64,000 nucleotides of DNA from an uncultured Paracoccaceae bacterium. GTDB lineage: Bacteria; Pseudomonadota; Alphaproteobacteria; Rhodobacterales; Rhodobacteraceae. The stretch covers positions 124,001 to 188,000 of the forward strand of contig CANLQK010000005.1 of the NCBI GenBank assembly GCA_947493255.1. The letters run 5' to 3'. The notes under the pieces are model-generated. The model searched no databases. It was not told the origin of the DNA and worked only from the letters and a program-made list of their open reading frames with translations. Shown here piece after piece: positions 18,741 to 27,313 of this stretch; positions within the stretch are counted from its first letter, which is position 1; the number at the start of each line of letters is the position of its first letter. The position numbers were made by a program, and so were the translations under genes.

Positions 18741-19934
18741 TTAGCCAACTTTATTGCCTTGGCTCCAGACACCGCGGAGAAGAGGTGTTTCGCCGATTTG
18801 GCGCACACGCAGAACATCACCGCGTAATCCTGTTTTCAAAGCACCACGGTCATGCAACCGCACGGCACTCGCAGGGTTGATGGTCACAGTAGCAATAGCG
18901 CGGGGCAGGTCATTCCAAATATCTGCAAGGCGGAAGGCCGACAAAAGCAGCGCCGAAGGCACGTAGTCTGACGAGACGATGTCGAGAAGATCGGCTTTTG
19001 CGAGATCCTCCGCCGCAACATTGCCGGAGTGGGATCCGCCGCGGATAAGGTTGGGTGCGCCCATCATCACGGCAATGCCGTGCACGCGACAGGCGGCTGC
19101 GGCCTCAACCGTTGTGGGAAACTCGGCAAAACCCACGCCGTTTACCGCAGAGGTTCCAACATGATCGGCCGTGGTATCATCATGGCTGGCCAGAACTGCA
19201 CCCAGACGGCGGGCTTCTTTCACTGCACCCACCTCGTGCTTTGCCCCGAGGCGTTTTTGCAGACCCAACAGGGTCTCAACATGTTCGGCAAACTCTGCGT
19301 CGTTCATACCGCGCTTCTTTGCGACGTATGTTTTCAGCGCGGTCAGATCGCGAAACTGGCGCTGGCCCGGGGTGTGATCCATCAGGCTGACGATGCCGAC
19401 CCTGTCTGACGATCCGAACGCCGCCAATTCCTCAAGCAGCGTCTCTGAACAGATTTCGGCCCGTAGATGGAGGAAATGACTGATCTTGAAATACCCTTGC
19501 GCGCGCGCTGCCAAGAGTTCATCCGCCAGCTTTCGGGCGTAATCAATGTAGCGTCCTTTGCCGCTATGGATGGACCCCACCCGCATGGCGTCAAACACCG
19601 TCGTGATGCCAGTGGACGCCAGCTCTGCATCGTGCGCGATCAGGGCGGGCAAATGTGGCCAGTCCACCTCTGGGCGCGGTTCGATATGGCGTTCGACATT
19701 GTCTGTATGCAGTTCGACAAGACCGGGAATAACGAGATCACCGGCACAATCCAGGGCACCGGTTGGGACATGATCCCCTTCAGTAATGTCACAAATGACG
19801 CCTTGTTCGATTGTCACCGCACCAGTGAGGACCTGATCTTCCAACACAAGCTGCGCATTGGCGAGACATAGGTCGCTTGACACATCGTTGTCACAAGCCT
19901 TTGTCAAAGAGGACGTGGGAAAAGGGGAATTCAT
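18741..19934 (-). CDS. phnM: Alpha-D-ribose 1-methylphosphonate 5-triphosphate diphosphatase
   Basis: DLVIPGLVELHTDNVERHIEPRPEVDWP, GITTVFDAMRVGS, ASHDDTTADHV amidohydrolase motifs; C-P lyase context. Confidence 0.95.
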   Translation of the reverse strand: MNSPFPTSSLTKACDNDVSSDLCLANAQLVLEDQVLTGAVTIEQGVICDITEGDHVPTGALDCAGDLVIPGLVELHTDNVERHIEPRPEVDWPHLPALIAHDAELASTGITTVFDAMRVGSIHSGKGRYIDYARKLADELLAARAQGYFKISHFLHLRAEICSETLLEELAAFGSSDRVGIVSLMDHTPGQRQFRDLTALKTYVAKKRGMNDAEFAEHVETLLGLQKRLGAKHEVGAVKEARRLGAVLASHDDTTADHVGTSAVNGVGFAEFPTTVEAAAACRVHGIAVMMGAPNLIRGGSHSGNVAAEDLAKADLLDIVSSDYVPSALLLSAFRLADIWNDLPRAIATVTINPASAVRLHDRGALKTGLRGDVLRVRQIGETPLLRGVWSQGNKVG

Positions 19935-20604
19935 GTCATACTCTCGATTTGCAATTTACTATGTGCCGCCGGTAGGGCCCTTGGCCGATTTCGGTGCATC
20001 TTGGCTTGGTTGGGATGTGTTGCATGGTCGTGAGACACCCCAGCCAGATATGCCGGGTTTGGATGACATCACGATGACACCGCGCAAATACGGGTTTCAT
20101 GCGACTTTGAAACCGCCATTTCGTCTGGCAGAAGGGCAAAATGTGCCGGCTTTGGAAGCTGCCGCATCTGACCTTGCTGTCAACCTCGCGCCGGCCATAT
20201 GTGATGGCTTGAAATTGACGACTTTGGGCGGTTTTCTGGCGCTGACTCCGCAAGACGATATGCAAGCAGTGCGCCGGGTTGCTGGGGTCTGCGTGCGAGA
20301 GCTTGATCAGTTTCGCGCCCCAGCTTCCGAGGCAGAACTCGCGCGCCGTCGCAAAGCCGGTCTGAGCCCGCGGCAAGAGGCGCTGTTGGCGCAATGGGGC
20401 TATCCTTACGTGATGGAGGAGTTTCGGTTCCACATGACCCTGACGGCGCGGCTGCCGCAGGATGACATCGCCGTATGGTCGGCTGCTGTGCGGCGTCATT
20501 TGCCGGACCTGCCTAGCCCTTTTGTGTTGGATCAGATCGCTTTGTGCGGTGAGCGGGAAGATGGCCGGTTCGAGGTGATCCATCGCTACAAACTCACCGG
20601 CTGA
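19933..20604 (+). CDS. DUF1045 (2H phosphoesterase-like) phosphonate-associated protein
   Basis: MSYSRFAIYYVPPVGPLADFGASWLGWDVLHG...PRKYGFHATLKPPFRL...EFRFHMTLTARL; AAGGGG RBS before ATG 19933. Confidence 0.88.
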   Translation: MSYSRFAIYYVPPVGPLADFGASWLGWDVLHGRETPQPDMPGLDDITMTPRKYGFHATLKPPFRLAEGQNVPALEAAASDLAVNLAPAICDGLKLTTLGGFLALTPQDDMQAVRRVAGVCVRELDQFRAPASEAELARRRKAGLSPRQEALLAQWGYPYVMEEFRFHMTLTARLPQDDIAVWSAAVRRHLPDLPSPFVLDQIALCGEREDGRFEVIHRYKLTG

Positions 20605-21146
20605 AGCAGTGCCGCCCCTCGGGCGATGGTCTGAGACAGTGGACCATCGTTTGCGAGGTTGATCACCTTGAGCCCAGCCGGCAAGGGCCTGTCAGCTTGG
20701 GCAAGGCGTTTGCTAATCTCTTCTTCCGTCTCACGGGCCCGCGCGGCGAGACGGTGCGCAAGTGTTTCCGGTTTCGCGGTGATGTTGAGAACGACGAAGC
20801 GTGGGAAAATCTCGGCCGCTTGGGCCAGCGCCTTGCGAGAGAAATTGACAAGGCAATCGGTGCCCTTGCCAAGTTGGTATTTGACGGTGATCGGAATGCC
20901 GTAGTGCAGGCCATGCGCGCCCCAATGCACGGCAAACGTCCCATCCTGCACCATAGCTTCAAATCGTGGTACAGTCACCGCATCGTAGTCCTCGCCGCCC
21001 AAGTCGGGCGCACGTGTGATGACGCGGCGCACCAGGTGCAAATCGGGTATTGCGCCGTGTAGGCCCGCCATCACGCTGTCTTTGCCAACACCCGATGGGC
21101 CGACAACCGCGATGAGGCGTCCCCTAGACTTTGAGGCAAGCGTCAT
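20586..21146 (-). CDS. phnN: Ribose 1,5-bisphosphate phosphokinase
   Basis: GRLIAVVGPSGVGKDSVMAGL; VRRVITRAPDLGGEDYDAVT; guanylate-kinase-like. Confidence 0.93.
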   Translation of the reverse strand: MTLASKSRGRLIAVVGPSGVGKDSVMAGLHGAIPDLHLVRRVITRAPDLGGEDYDAVTVPRFEAMVQDGTFAVHWGAHGLHYGIPITVKYQLGKGTDCLVNFSRKALAQAAEIFPRFVVLNITAKPETLAHRLAARARETEEEISKRLAQADRPLPAGLKVINLANDGPLSQTIARGAALLQPVSL

Positions 21147-21826
21147 GCAGCAATTCCGGGGGTAAAGCGGCCGACATCAATTTCGCGATCACAGACGCGG
21201 GTACGGGCTGCCTCATCATGGAAAATACCCATAATGGCCGCGCCGCGCGCTTTGGCGTCCTCGATCAAGGAGAGCACCACCTCGCGGTTCGCAGCGTCTA
21301 GGCTCGCGGTGGGTTCATCAAGTAACATCGCAGGGTAGCTGTGGGCAAAACCACGTGCAATATTGACTCGCTGTTGCTCGCCGCCTGAGAAGGTCGTGGG
21401 AGACAAGGACCACAGCCTTTCGGGGATGTTTAATTGGGTCAGAAGCGCCGTTGCGCGGTCCTGCGCTTCGTCTGCCGGTACTCCTAAAGCGCGCAGAGGC
21501 TCAGCAACCACATCGAGCGTTGGCACGCGCGGCACCACACGCAGAAACTGGCTAACATAGCCTAGCACATCACGGCGCAATTTGACGATGTCGCGCGGCT
21601 CAGACTTCACGATGTCCAAACCGCCAATGCGAATTTCACCTGCCTGCGTCAGGTAATTGCCGTAGATCATCCGCATCAGCGTGGATTTACCAGCACCAGA
21701 GGCCCCGGTGAGCGCTAAGCATTCACCGGGGGCAACCGCGAAGGACACATCGCTGATCACTTCGATCACGGCACTCCCCTGATTGTGCAGGGTAAAGGTT
21801 TTGGAAACGTTTTTGAGTTCAATCAT
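21143..21826 (-). CDS. phnL: C-P lyase ABC-type ATPase PhnL
   Basis: [49 protein letters not shown]. Confidence 0.94.
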   Translation of the reverse strand: MIELKNVSKTFTLHNQGSAVIEVISDVSFAVAPGECLALTGASGAGKSTLMRMIYGNYLTQAGEIRIGGLDIVKSEPRDIVKLRRDVLGYVSQFLRVVPRVPTLDVVAEPLRALGVPADEAQDRATALLTQLNIPERLWSLSPTTFSGGEQQRVNIARGFAHSYPAMLLDEPTASLDAANREVVLSLIEDAKARGAAIMGIFHDEAARTRVCDREIDVGRFTPGIAA

Positions 21827-21829
21827 CGC

Positions 21830-22600
21830 TCACACCTGTAAAACGGAACTGACAAGAAGCTGGCTATAGGCGTGCTGCGGATCGTCCAGTACCTGATCTG
21901 TCAGGCCCGCCTCGACCACGCGGCCTGATTTCATGACCATCAGGCGGTCCGCCAGCAGGCGAACAACAGCCAGGTCATGGGTGACGATGATCGCTGACAA
22001 CCCCATGTCGCGCACGAGTCCGCGCAGCAGATCCAGCAGTCGCGCTTGAACCGACACATCAAGACCGCCTGTGGGTTCATCCATGAACACGAGACGCGGG
22101 CCCGTGACGAGGTTGCGGGCGATCTGCAAGCGTTGCTGCATCCCGCCCGAGAATGTTGTGGGTCGATCATCTACACGGGACGCATCAATCTCGACCCGCC
22201 CCAGCCAGTCCGTGGCCTTGTCGCGGATATCGCCGTAGTGACGCTCTCCCACAGCCATCAACCGCTCGCCTACATTGCCGCCGGCGCTGACGCCCATGCG
22301 CAGCCCGTCACGGGCGTGTTGGTGGACAAAGGCCCAATCGGTACGACCGAGCATCCGCCGCTCCGGCTCTGACATGGTAATTGTGTCGCGGGGGCCGTCG
22401 GTGCGGGTGTCGAACACCACCTGTCCCGCATCGGGGGTCAGATGCCCTGCCATGCAATTGAGCAAGGTGGATTTACCTGACCCGCTTTCGCCAACGATCC
22501 CCATAACCTCACCGGGATACAAGTCGAATGACACATCGGCGCAACCGATATGCGCACCATATCGCTTGGTGATTCCTTGAACGGAAAGCAAAGGTGTCAT
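21830..22600 (-). CDS. phnK: C-P lyase ABC-type ATPase PhnK
   Basis: GESGSGKSTLLNCMAGHL; RTDWAFVHQHARDGLRMGVSAGGNVGERLMAVGERHYG; SGGMQQRLQIARNLVTGPRLVFMDEPTGGLD. Confidence 0.94.
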   Translation of the reverse strand: MTPLLSVQGITKRYGAHIGCADVSFDLYPGEVMGIVGESGSGKSTLLNCMAGHLTPDAGQVVFDTRTDGPRDTITMSEPERRMLGRTDWAFVHQHARDGLRMGVSAGGNVGERLMAVGERHYGDIRDKATDWLGRVEIDASRVDDRPTTFSGGMQQRLQIARNLVTGPRLVFMDEPTGGLDVSVQARLLDLLRGLVRDMGLSAIIVTHDLAVVRLLADRLMVMKSGRVVEAGLTDQVLDDPQHAYSQLLVSSVLQV

Positions 22601-23448
22601 GCTGCGTCCTTTCCTTTATGGCCCGCTGACTGGCGCGCTTCGCAATAGTCGGTGTCAGAGCAGACAAACATCCGCCCACCGGCGTCATCGATGATCAACT
22701 CATCCAGATAGCTGTCTGTCGCACCGCACATCCCGCAGGGATGATCAGCCTTGGACGCCTCAAACGGATGATCCTCAAAGTCGAGGCTGACCACTTGGGT
22801 ATAAGGGGGCAGCGCGTAAATTCGTTGTTCGCGCCCCGCGCCAAAAAGCTGGATTGCGGCCATATCGCCCAGTTTGGGGTTGTCGAATTTGGGGATCGGC
22901 GAGGGATCCATCACATAGCGTCCTTCGACCTTAACCGGATAGGCGTATGAGGTTGCGATATGACCGTGGCGGCTGATATCTTCGTAAAGTTTCACATGCA
23001 TCAGCCCATATTCTTCAAGGCTGTGCATCTTACGTGTCTCGCTTTCACGGGGTTCAAGAAAACGCAGCGGTTCGGGGATCGGCACCTGATAAACAAGGAT
23101 TTGACCCTCGTGCAGCCGTTCTTCGGGGATGCGGTGCCGGGTCTGGATCACGGTGGCATCACTTGTCGCAGTGGTCGTCGCAACACCTGCTGTCCGCTGA
23201 AAGAAAGTCCGTATTGAAACGGCGTTTGTGGTGTCATCGGCCCCTTGGTCGATCACCTTGAACGTGTCCTTGGGCGTCAGCACCGCAGCCGACACCTGAA
23301 CGCCGCCTGTTCCCCAGCCATAGGGCATTGGCATCTCGCGAGAGGCGAAAGGGACCTGATAGCCGGGAATAGCAAGTCCCTTAAGGATCGCGCGGCGGAT
23401 CATGCGCTTGGTCTGTTCGTCCAAATAGGCGAAGTTATACTCGGTCAT
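22597..23448 (-). CDS. phnJ: Alpha-D-ribose 1-methylphosphonate 5-phosphate C-P lyase
   Basis: EYNFAYLDEQTKRMIRRAILKGLAIPGYQVPFASREMPMPYGWGTGG; cysteine motif HPCGMCGATDSYLDELIIDDAGGRMFVCSDTDYC. Confidence 0.96.
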   Translation of the reverse strand: MTEYNFAYLDEQTKRMIRRAILKGLAIPGYQVPFASREMPMPYGWGTGGVQVSAAVLTPKDTFKVIDQGADDTTNAVSIRTFFQRTAGVATTTATSDATVIQTRHRIPEERLHEGQILVYQVPIPEPLRFLEPRESETRKMHSLEEYGLMHVKLYEDISRHGHIATSYAYPVKVEGRYVMDPSPIPKFDNPKLGDMAAIQLFGAGREQRIYALPPYTQVVSLDFEDHPFEASKADHPCGMCGATDSYLDELIIDDAGGRMFVCSDTDYCEARQSAGHKGKDAA

Positions 23449-24533
23449 TCCGCTGCCTCCTGCACCTGTTGCGCACCCGCTTCGCGACGGAGCTTGCGCA
23501 CCAATTCCAATTCAGATTGAAAATCGACGTAATGGGGCAGTTTGATATGTTCTAGGAACCCCGTCGCCTGAATGTTATCGGCGTGATACAAAACGAATTC
23601 TGTGTCCTGTGCGGGTGCACCAACGTTATCCTCGCCCAATTCTTCCCAGCGTAGCGCGCGGTCGACCAAGGCCATAGAGATTGCCTTGCGCTCGGTCTGG
23701 CCAAAGACGAGCCCATAGCCGCGCGTGAACTGCGGCGGCTCGGTTTTCGAGCCGGTGAATTGGTTGACTGTCTCGCATTCGGTCAGGATCACTTCTCCGA
23801 TCTCAACGGCAAATCCCAGTTCGGGGATGTCCATCTCGACCGGAACTGACCCGATCCGCAACTCGCCCACAAAGGCATGGTTGCGCCCGTAGCCGCGCTG
23901 CGTGGAGTAGGCGAGGCCAAGGGTAAAACCTTCGTCCGCGCGGGTCAGCGCTTGCAGGCGCAGGGCGCGGTCGGCGGGCATTTCCAGCGGTTCGCGGGTC
24001 AGGTCTGGGGGCGGCGTATCGTCATGGGGGGCCTCTTCGATCAGCCCTTCGCGGTTCAGGAATTCGGTGACATGCGGGACAGTGGCCGTCCCGGCGTCAC
24101 GAGACGGCGCCTTGGGCACCTCGCCATCAGCGGCAAGTTTGAAATCCAGCAAGCGGTGCGTGTAGTCAAAAGTCGGGCCGAGCACCTGCCCGCCGGGCAA
24201 GTCCTTGAACGTGGCCGAGATGCGCCTGTCGCAGGCCATCATGCCGGTATCGACAGGCTCGGACGCACCAAAGCGCGGCAGAGTGGTGCGATAGGCGCGA
24301 ATGAGGAAGATCGCTTCGATCAGATCGCCCTGCGCCTGCTTGATCGCAAGTGCCGCAAGGTCCGGATCATAAAGCGACCCTTCGGCCATGACGCGATTGA
24401 CGGCAAGACTTAGTTGCTCGCGGATTTGCGCAATGCTGAGCTCTGCGACATCCGTGTTACCGCGGCGCTCTTCAGCGAGCCAGGCATGGGCATTCTCGAT
24501 TGCCCGCTCTCCGCCTTTGACTGCTACATACAT
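23445..24533 (-). CDS. phnI: C-P lyase complex subunit PhnI
   Basis: MYVAVKGGERAIENAHAWLAEERRGN...YTHRLLDFKLAADG...AYSTQRGYGRNHAFVGELRIG. Confidence 0.95.
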   Translation of the reverse strand: MYVAVKGGERAIENAHAWLAEERRGNTDVAELSIAQIREQLSLAVNRVMAEGSLYDPDLAALAIKQAQGDLIEAIFLIRAYRTTLPRFGASEPVDTGMMACDRRISATFKDLPGGQVLGPTFDYTHRLLDFKLAADGEVPKAPSRDAGTATVPHVTEFLNREGLIEEAPHDDTPPPDLTREPLEMPADRALRLQALTRADEGFTLGLAYSTQRGYGRNHAFVGELRIGSVPVEMDIPELGFAVEIGEVILTECETVNQFTGSKTEPPQFTRGYGLVFGQTERKAISMALVDRALRWEELGEDNVGAPAQDTEFVLYHADNIQATGFLEHIKLPHYVDFQSELELVRKLRREAGAQQVQEAAE

Positions 24534-24534
24534 A

Positions 24535-25134
24535 TCAGGATGCTCCTGCTTGCGCTATCGCTTCGCTACTTGAGCGCGAGACTTCGATTGATCGGGGCAA
24601 AGCCGCGAGGCGTTCGCCACAAGTGAAAATGAAATCCAGCCCCAACGGGAACAGGGTTCGGTTGGCCTGAAACGCTTCCAATTCTGGCAAGGAAAGCGTT
24701 GCCTGATCCTTGATACCGGGACCCGTCAATGTTGCACCTGCCGCAAGTTCGGAACATTCAACTATGAGCGTGGCCGAGCGGTCAGGGTACTCGGACGTGC
24801 CGATCGGGTAGATCGCGAGCGGCGTGAGCGCGTCCCACTTGCCAACCGCAAACATGCACTGCGCAGGGCCAACAAAAGGGGCACCTGTGTGAAAGGCCAG
24901 CCACGCCCGCGCCGCTTCGCAATCCATGTCGCCAGCCAGATAAACCGGTGTTTCCGTATCGCAGAGTGTCAGCAGAACGGCACCCATCGCGGGCGACAGC
25001 GGGGCTGGGGGTACGGCCCCGTGGATATCCTGAATGGTGCCGGGGCGGGCCATGGCCTCCATCACACTACGAAAGGCGTGGGCTGACTGGGTGGCTGGAT
25101 CAGCAAAGCCGCCGGACAGGGTGTTTGCCTGCAT
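24535..25134 (-). CDS. phnH: C-P lyase complex subunit PhnH
   Basis: GFADPATQSAHAFRSVMEAMARPGTIQDI ... GPGIKDQATLSL ... FPLGLDFIFTCGERLAALPRS. Confidence 0.95.
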   Translation of the reverse strand: MQANTLSGGFADPATQSAHAFRSVMEAMARPGTIQDIHGAVPPAPLSPAMGAVLLTLCDTETPVYLAGDMDCEAARAWLAFHTGAPFVGPAQCMFAVGKWDALTPLAIYPIGTSEYPDRSATLIVECSELAAGATLTGPGIKDQATLSLPELEAFQANRTLFPLGLDFIFTCGERLAALPRSIEVSRSSSEAIAQAGAS

Positions 25135-25589
25135 CAGTCTTCTCCTCGAGTCATGGTAAAGAAATCAACCTTTGTCGCGGCTGCCTTGGCCGCGCGGGCG
25201 GCTTTCATGGTGGCCATCCCTGCCTCCAGAGGCTCAAGGACCGCCTCGCGCAGCCTACTTGCCATTGCGGTCTGCATAAGCGCATCGACCAGAGCGGCGA
25301 CCTCGGCATCTGCTTTGCTGCGCCCTTGGATATAGCTGTGCCCGACTTCACCGGTTTCCAACGTCAAAGCGCAGCGGGTAATCGTCATCTCGCCCAGATT
25401 GAAGGGTGCGCCGGTGGCACCAGCGCGTGCGCGGACCATCGTGCTGCCAATCTCTGGTGCACGCAGCCACGTAAAAGCAGGGCGCGATATTTCAGCATCC
25501 AAAAGTGCAGCCACACGGCCTTCGGGCGCTTTAGCCAGCAGACCCATCCACGCCTTGCGGGGATTATTTTCGCTCACAGTGTCTTTCAT
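25134..25589 (-). CDS. phnG: C-P lyase complex subunit PhnG
   Basis: RKAWMGLLAKAPEGRVAALL...PEIGSTMVRARAGATGAPFNLGEMTITRCAL; start refined to MKDTVSEN (25589). Confidence 0.93.
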   Translation of the reverse strand: MKDTVSENNPRKAWMGLLAKAPEGRVAALLDAEISRPAFTWLRAPEIGSTMVRARAGATGAPFNLGEMTITRCALTLETGEVGHSYIQGRSKADAEVAALVDALMQTAMASRLREAVLEPLEAGMATMKAARAAKAAATKVDFFTMTRGED

Positions 25590-25609
25590 CTCGACAACTT
25601 GTCTCTTTC

Positions 25610-25681
25610 CTATACAACTATACATATCTTATCATATTGATGTCCTCATGACAGAAGAGTTTTGTGAAATTTGCGTGACAG
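25610..25681. promoter_or_regulatory. phnG/phnF divergent control region: tandem CTATAC boxes and Pho-box-like half-sites
   Basis: CTATACAACTATAC (25610-25623); minus-strand CTGTCAC (25675-25681) and ATTTCAC (25664-25670) with 11-bp periodicity; further CTGTCAT at 25648-25654. Confidence 0.5.
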
Positions 25682-26390
25682 TTCTGACAAAACCCCGATC
25701 TGGAAGGCCATCGCTAACGCATTGCGCAGCGATTTGGCCGAAGGACGTTATACGCCGGGGGACAAGTTGCCGACCGAGGCTTCGCTGGCAGACCGCTTTG
25801 GCGTGAACCGCCACACGGTGCGCCATGGGATTTCTGTATTGGTCGAGGAAGGTCTAGTGCGCACCCGTCGCGGTGCAGGGGCCTTTGTCGCCGCTACGCC
25901 GACCGACTATCCGATTGGCAATCGGGTGCGGTTCCACGAAAATCTGATTGCCGCAGGCCGCAGGCCCGAAAAGCGCATGCTCGCGTTGGACGAGCGTACT
26001 GCGACGATTGGCGAGGCTCAGGCCTTGCAGATCGAGGCGGGCGATCCAGTCTGTGCTTATCATGGGCTTTCATTGGCAGATGGTCAGCCGATTGCCGTAT
26101 TTGAAAGCCTGTTTCCACTGGCGCGCCTAGTAGGCATCACCACTGCATTGAAGGAATCAAGCAGCGTGACAGAAGCGTTGAGTGTTGTGGGCATCGACGA
26201 CTATACGCGTGCCTCAACACGCCTAACGGCAGTAAGCGCCACGGCAACCCACGCGCTGCTGTTGCATGTTTCCGAAGGCGATCCGCTGCTAAGATCGTCG
26301 AGTCTAAATCATTCCGAGGGTGTGATGCCCGTAGAATACGGTCGCACTTGGTTTGCAGGTGACCGGGTGACGTTGACACTTGAAACGTGA
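25671..26390 (+). CDS. phnF: GntR-family regulator of phosphonate metabolism
   Basis: PIWKAIANALRSDLAEGRYTPGDKLPTEASLADRFGVNRHTVRHGISVLVEEGLVRTRRGAGAFVA plus UTRA-like C-terminus; TTG start. Confidence 0.93.
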   Translation: MRDSSDKTPIWKAIANALRSDLAEGRYTPGDKLPTEASLADRFGVNRHTVRHGISVLVEEGLVRTRRGAGAFVAATPTDYPIGNRVRFHENLIAAGRRPEKRMLALDERTATIGEAQALQIEAGDPVCAYHGLSLADGQPIAVFESLFPLARLVGITTALKESSSVTEALSVVGIDDYTRASTRLTAVSATATHALLLHVSEGDPLLRSSSLNHSEGVMPVEYGRTWFAGDRVTLTLET

Positions 26391-26492
26391 GGCTTTCTTA
26401 TCAGCACAGCACCCGTATCCATCTGCTTTGAACCGTATGATAAGCCTGCCTTTTCCTAGCGGCGCAACGCGACAACTTTGTGACGTCTGGTG

Positions 26493-27122
26493 TCAGATCG
26501 TGCCCTCGTGGCGCTCCAGAAATTCCTCTGCACTGAGGTTGCGAAAATCATCAAGCGCGCCGCGCAGGCGTGCGTGCGGCCAATCCCACCATGCAAGCGC
26601 CATCAGCCTGTCCGCAACCCGCGGTTCAAAACGAGGACGCATCGGGACAGCAGGGATGCCTGCCACGATCATGTAGGGAGGCACATCCTTTGTCACAATT
26701 GCACCGCCTGCGATAACTGCCCCGTGGCCGATGTTCACTTCGGGCCGGACCTGCGCACCATGGCCAAGCCATGTATCATGACCAATCACCGTGCGACGGC
26801 TGCGCCTGTGGGCGAACCAAGCGTCATCGTGATCTGCATCTTCGAAATAATCGGCCGAGCGATAGTGAAAGTGATGCAGGCTCGCTTTTTCCATCGGGTG
26901 GTCTGTGGCGCCGATCCGCACGAAGGCTGCAATGTTCGAGAACTTGCCCACGGAGGCATTGGCAATGTCGGCAAATCGGTCGCAGTATGAATAGTCATCC
27001 ATTTCGCAATGCGCCAAGCGGCTACCGCGTCCGATTTCCACATATTGTCCGAATGTTGCATCTTTGATCTCGCAATCGGGATGAATAAAGGGGACGTCCG
27101 GTTTTAATCTGGTCGCATTCAA
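26493..27122 (-). CDS. Phosphonate-associated hexapeptide-repeat acetyltransferase
   Basis: FIHPDCEIKDATFGQYVEIGRGSRLAHCEMDDYSYC...GATDHPMEKASLHHF...IGHDTWLGHGAQVRPEVNIGHGAVIAGGAIVTKDVPPYMIVAGIPA. Confidence 0.9.
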   Translation of the reverse strand: MNATRLKPDVPFIHPDCEIKDATFGQYVEIGRGSRLAHCEMDDYSYCDRFADIANASVGKFSNIAAFVRIGATDHPMEKASLHHFHYRSADYFEDADHDDAWFAHRRSRRTVIGHDTWLGHGAQVRPEVNIGHGAVIAGGAIVTKDVPPYMIVAGIPAVPMRPRFEPRVADRLMALAWWDWPHARLRGALDDFRNLSAEEFLERHEGTI

Positions 27123-27313
27123 AACGCGTGCTCCTCGCCATTCCAGCGAAAGAACTTGCCGGTTCGCTCAAGAGTGAGGCCTTCTGCCAAAGCGATGATC
27201 CCTGCCGCGACCCGTTTTTTGTCCGTGTTCGGTCTCTCCGGACGGTGAAGACCTGCGTGCGTGATGACAGGATCACTCGTTTGGTGAAGTGAGGTGATCA
27301 GAATGCATGCCAT
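27119..27313 (-). CDS. 64-aa conserved-looking small protein embedded in phn operon
   Basis: TGATG overlap with upstream phnE stop and stop-codon overlap with the downstream transferase start. Confidence 0.55.
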   Translation of the reverse strand: MACILITSLHQTSDPVITHAGLHRPERPNTDKKRVAAGIIALAEGLTLERTGKFFRWNGEEHAF

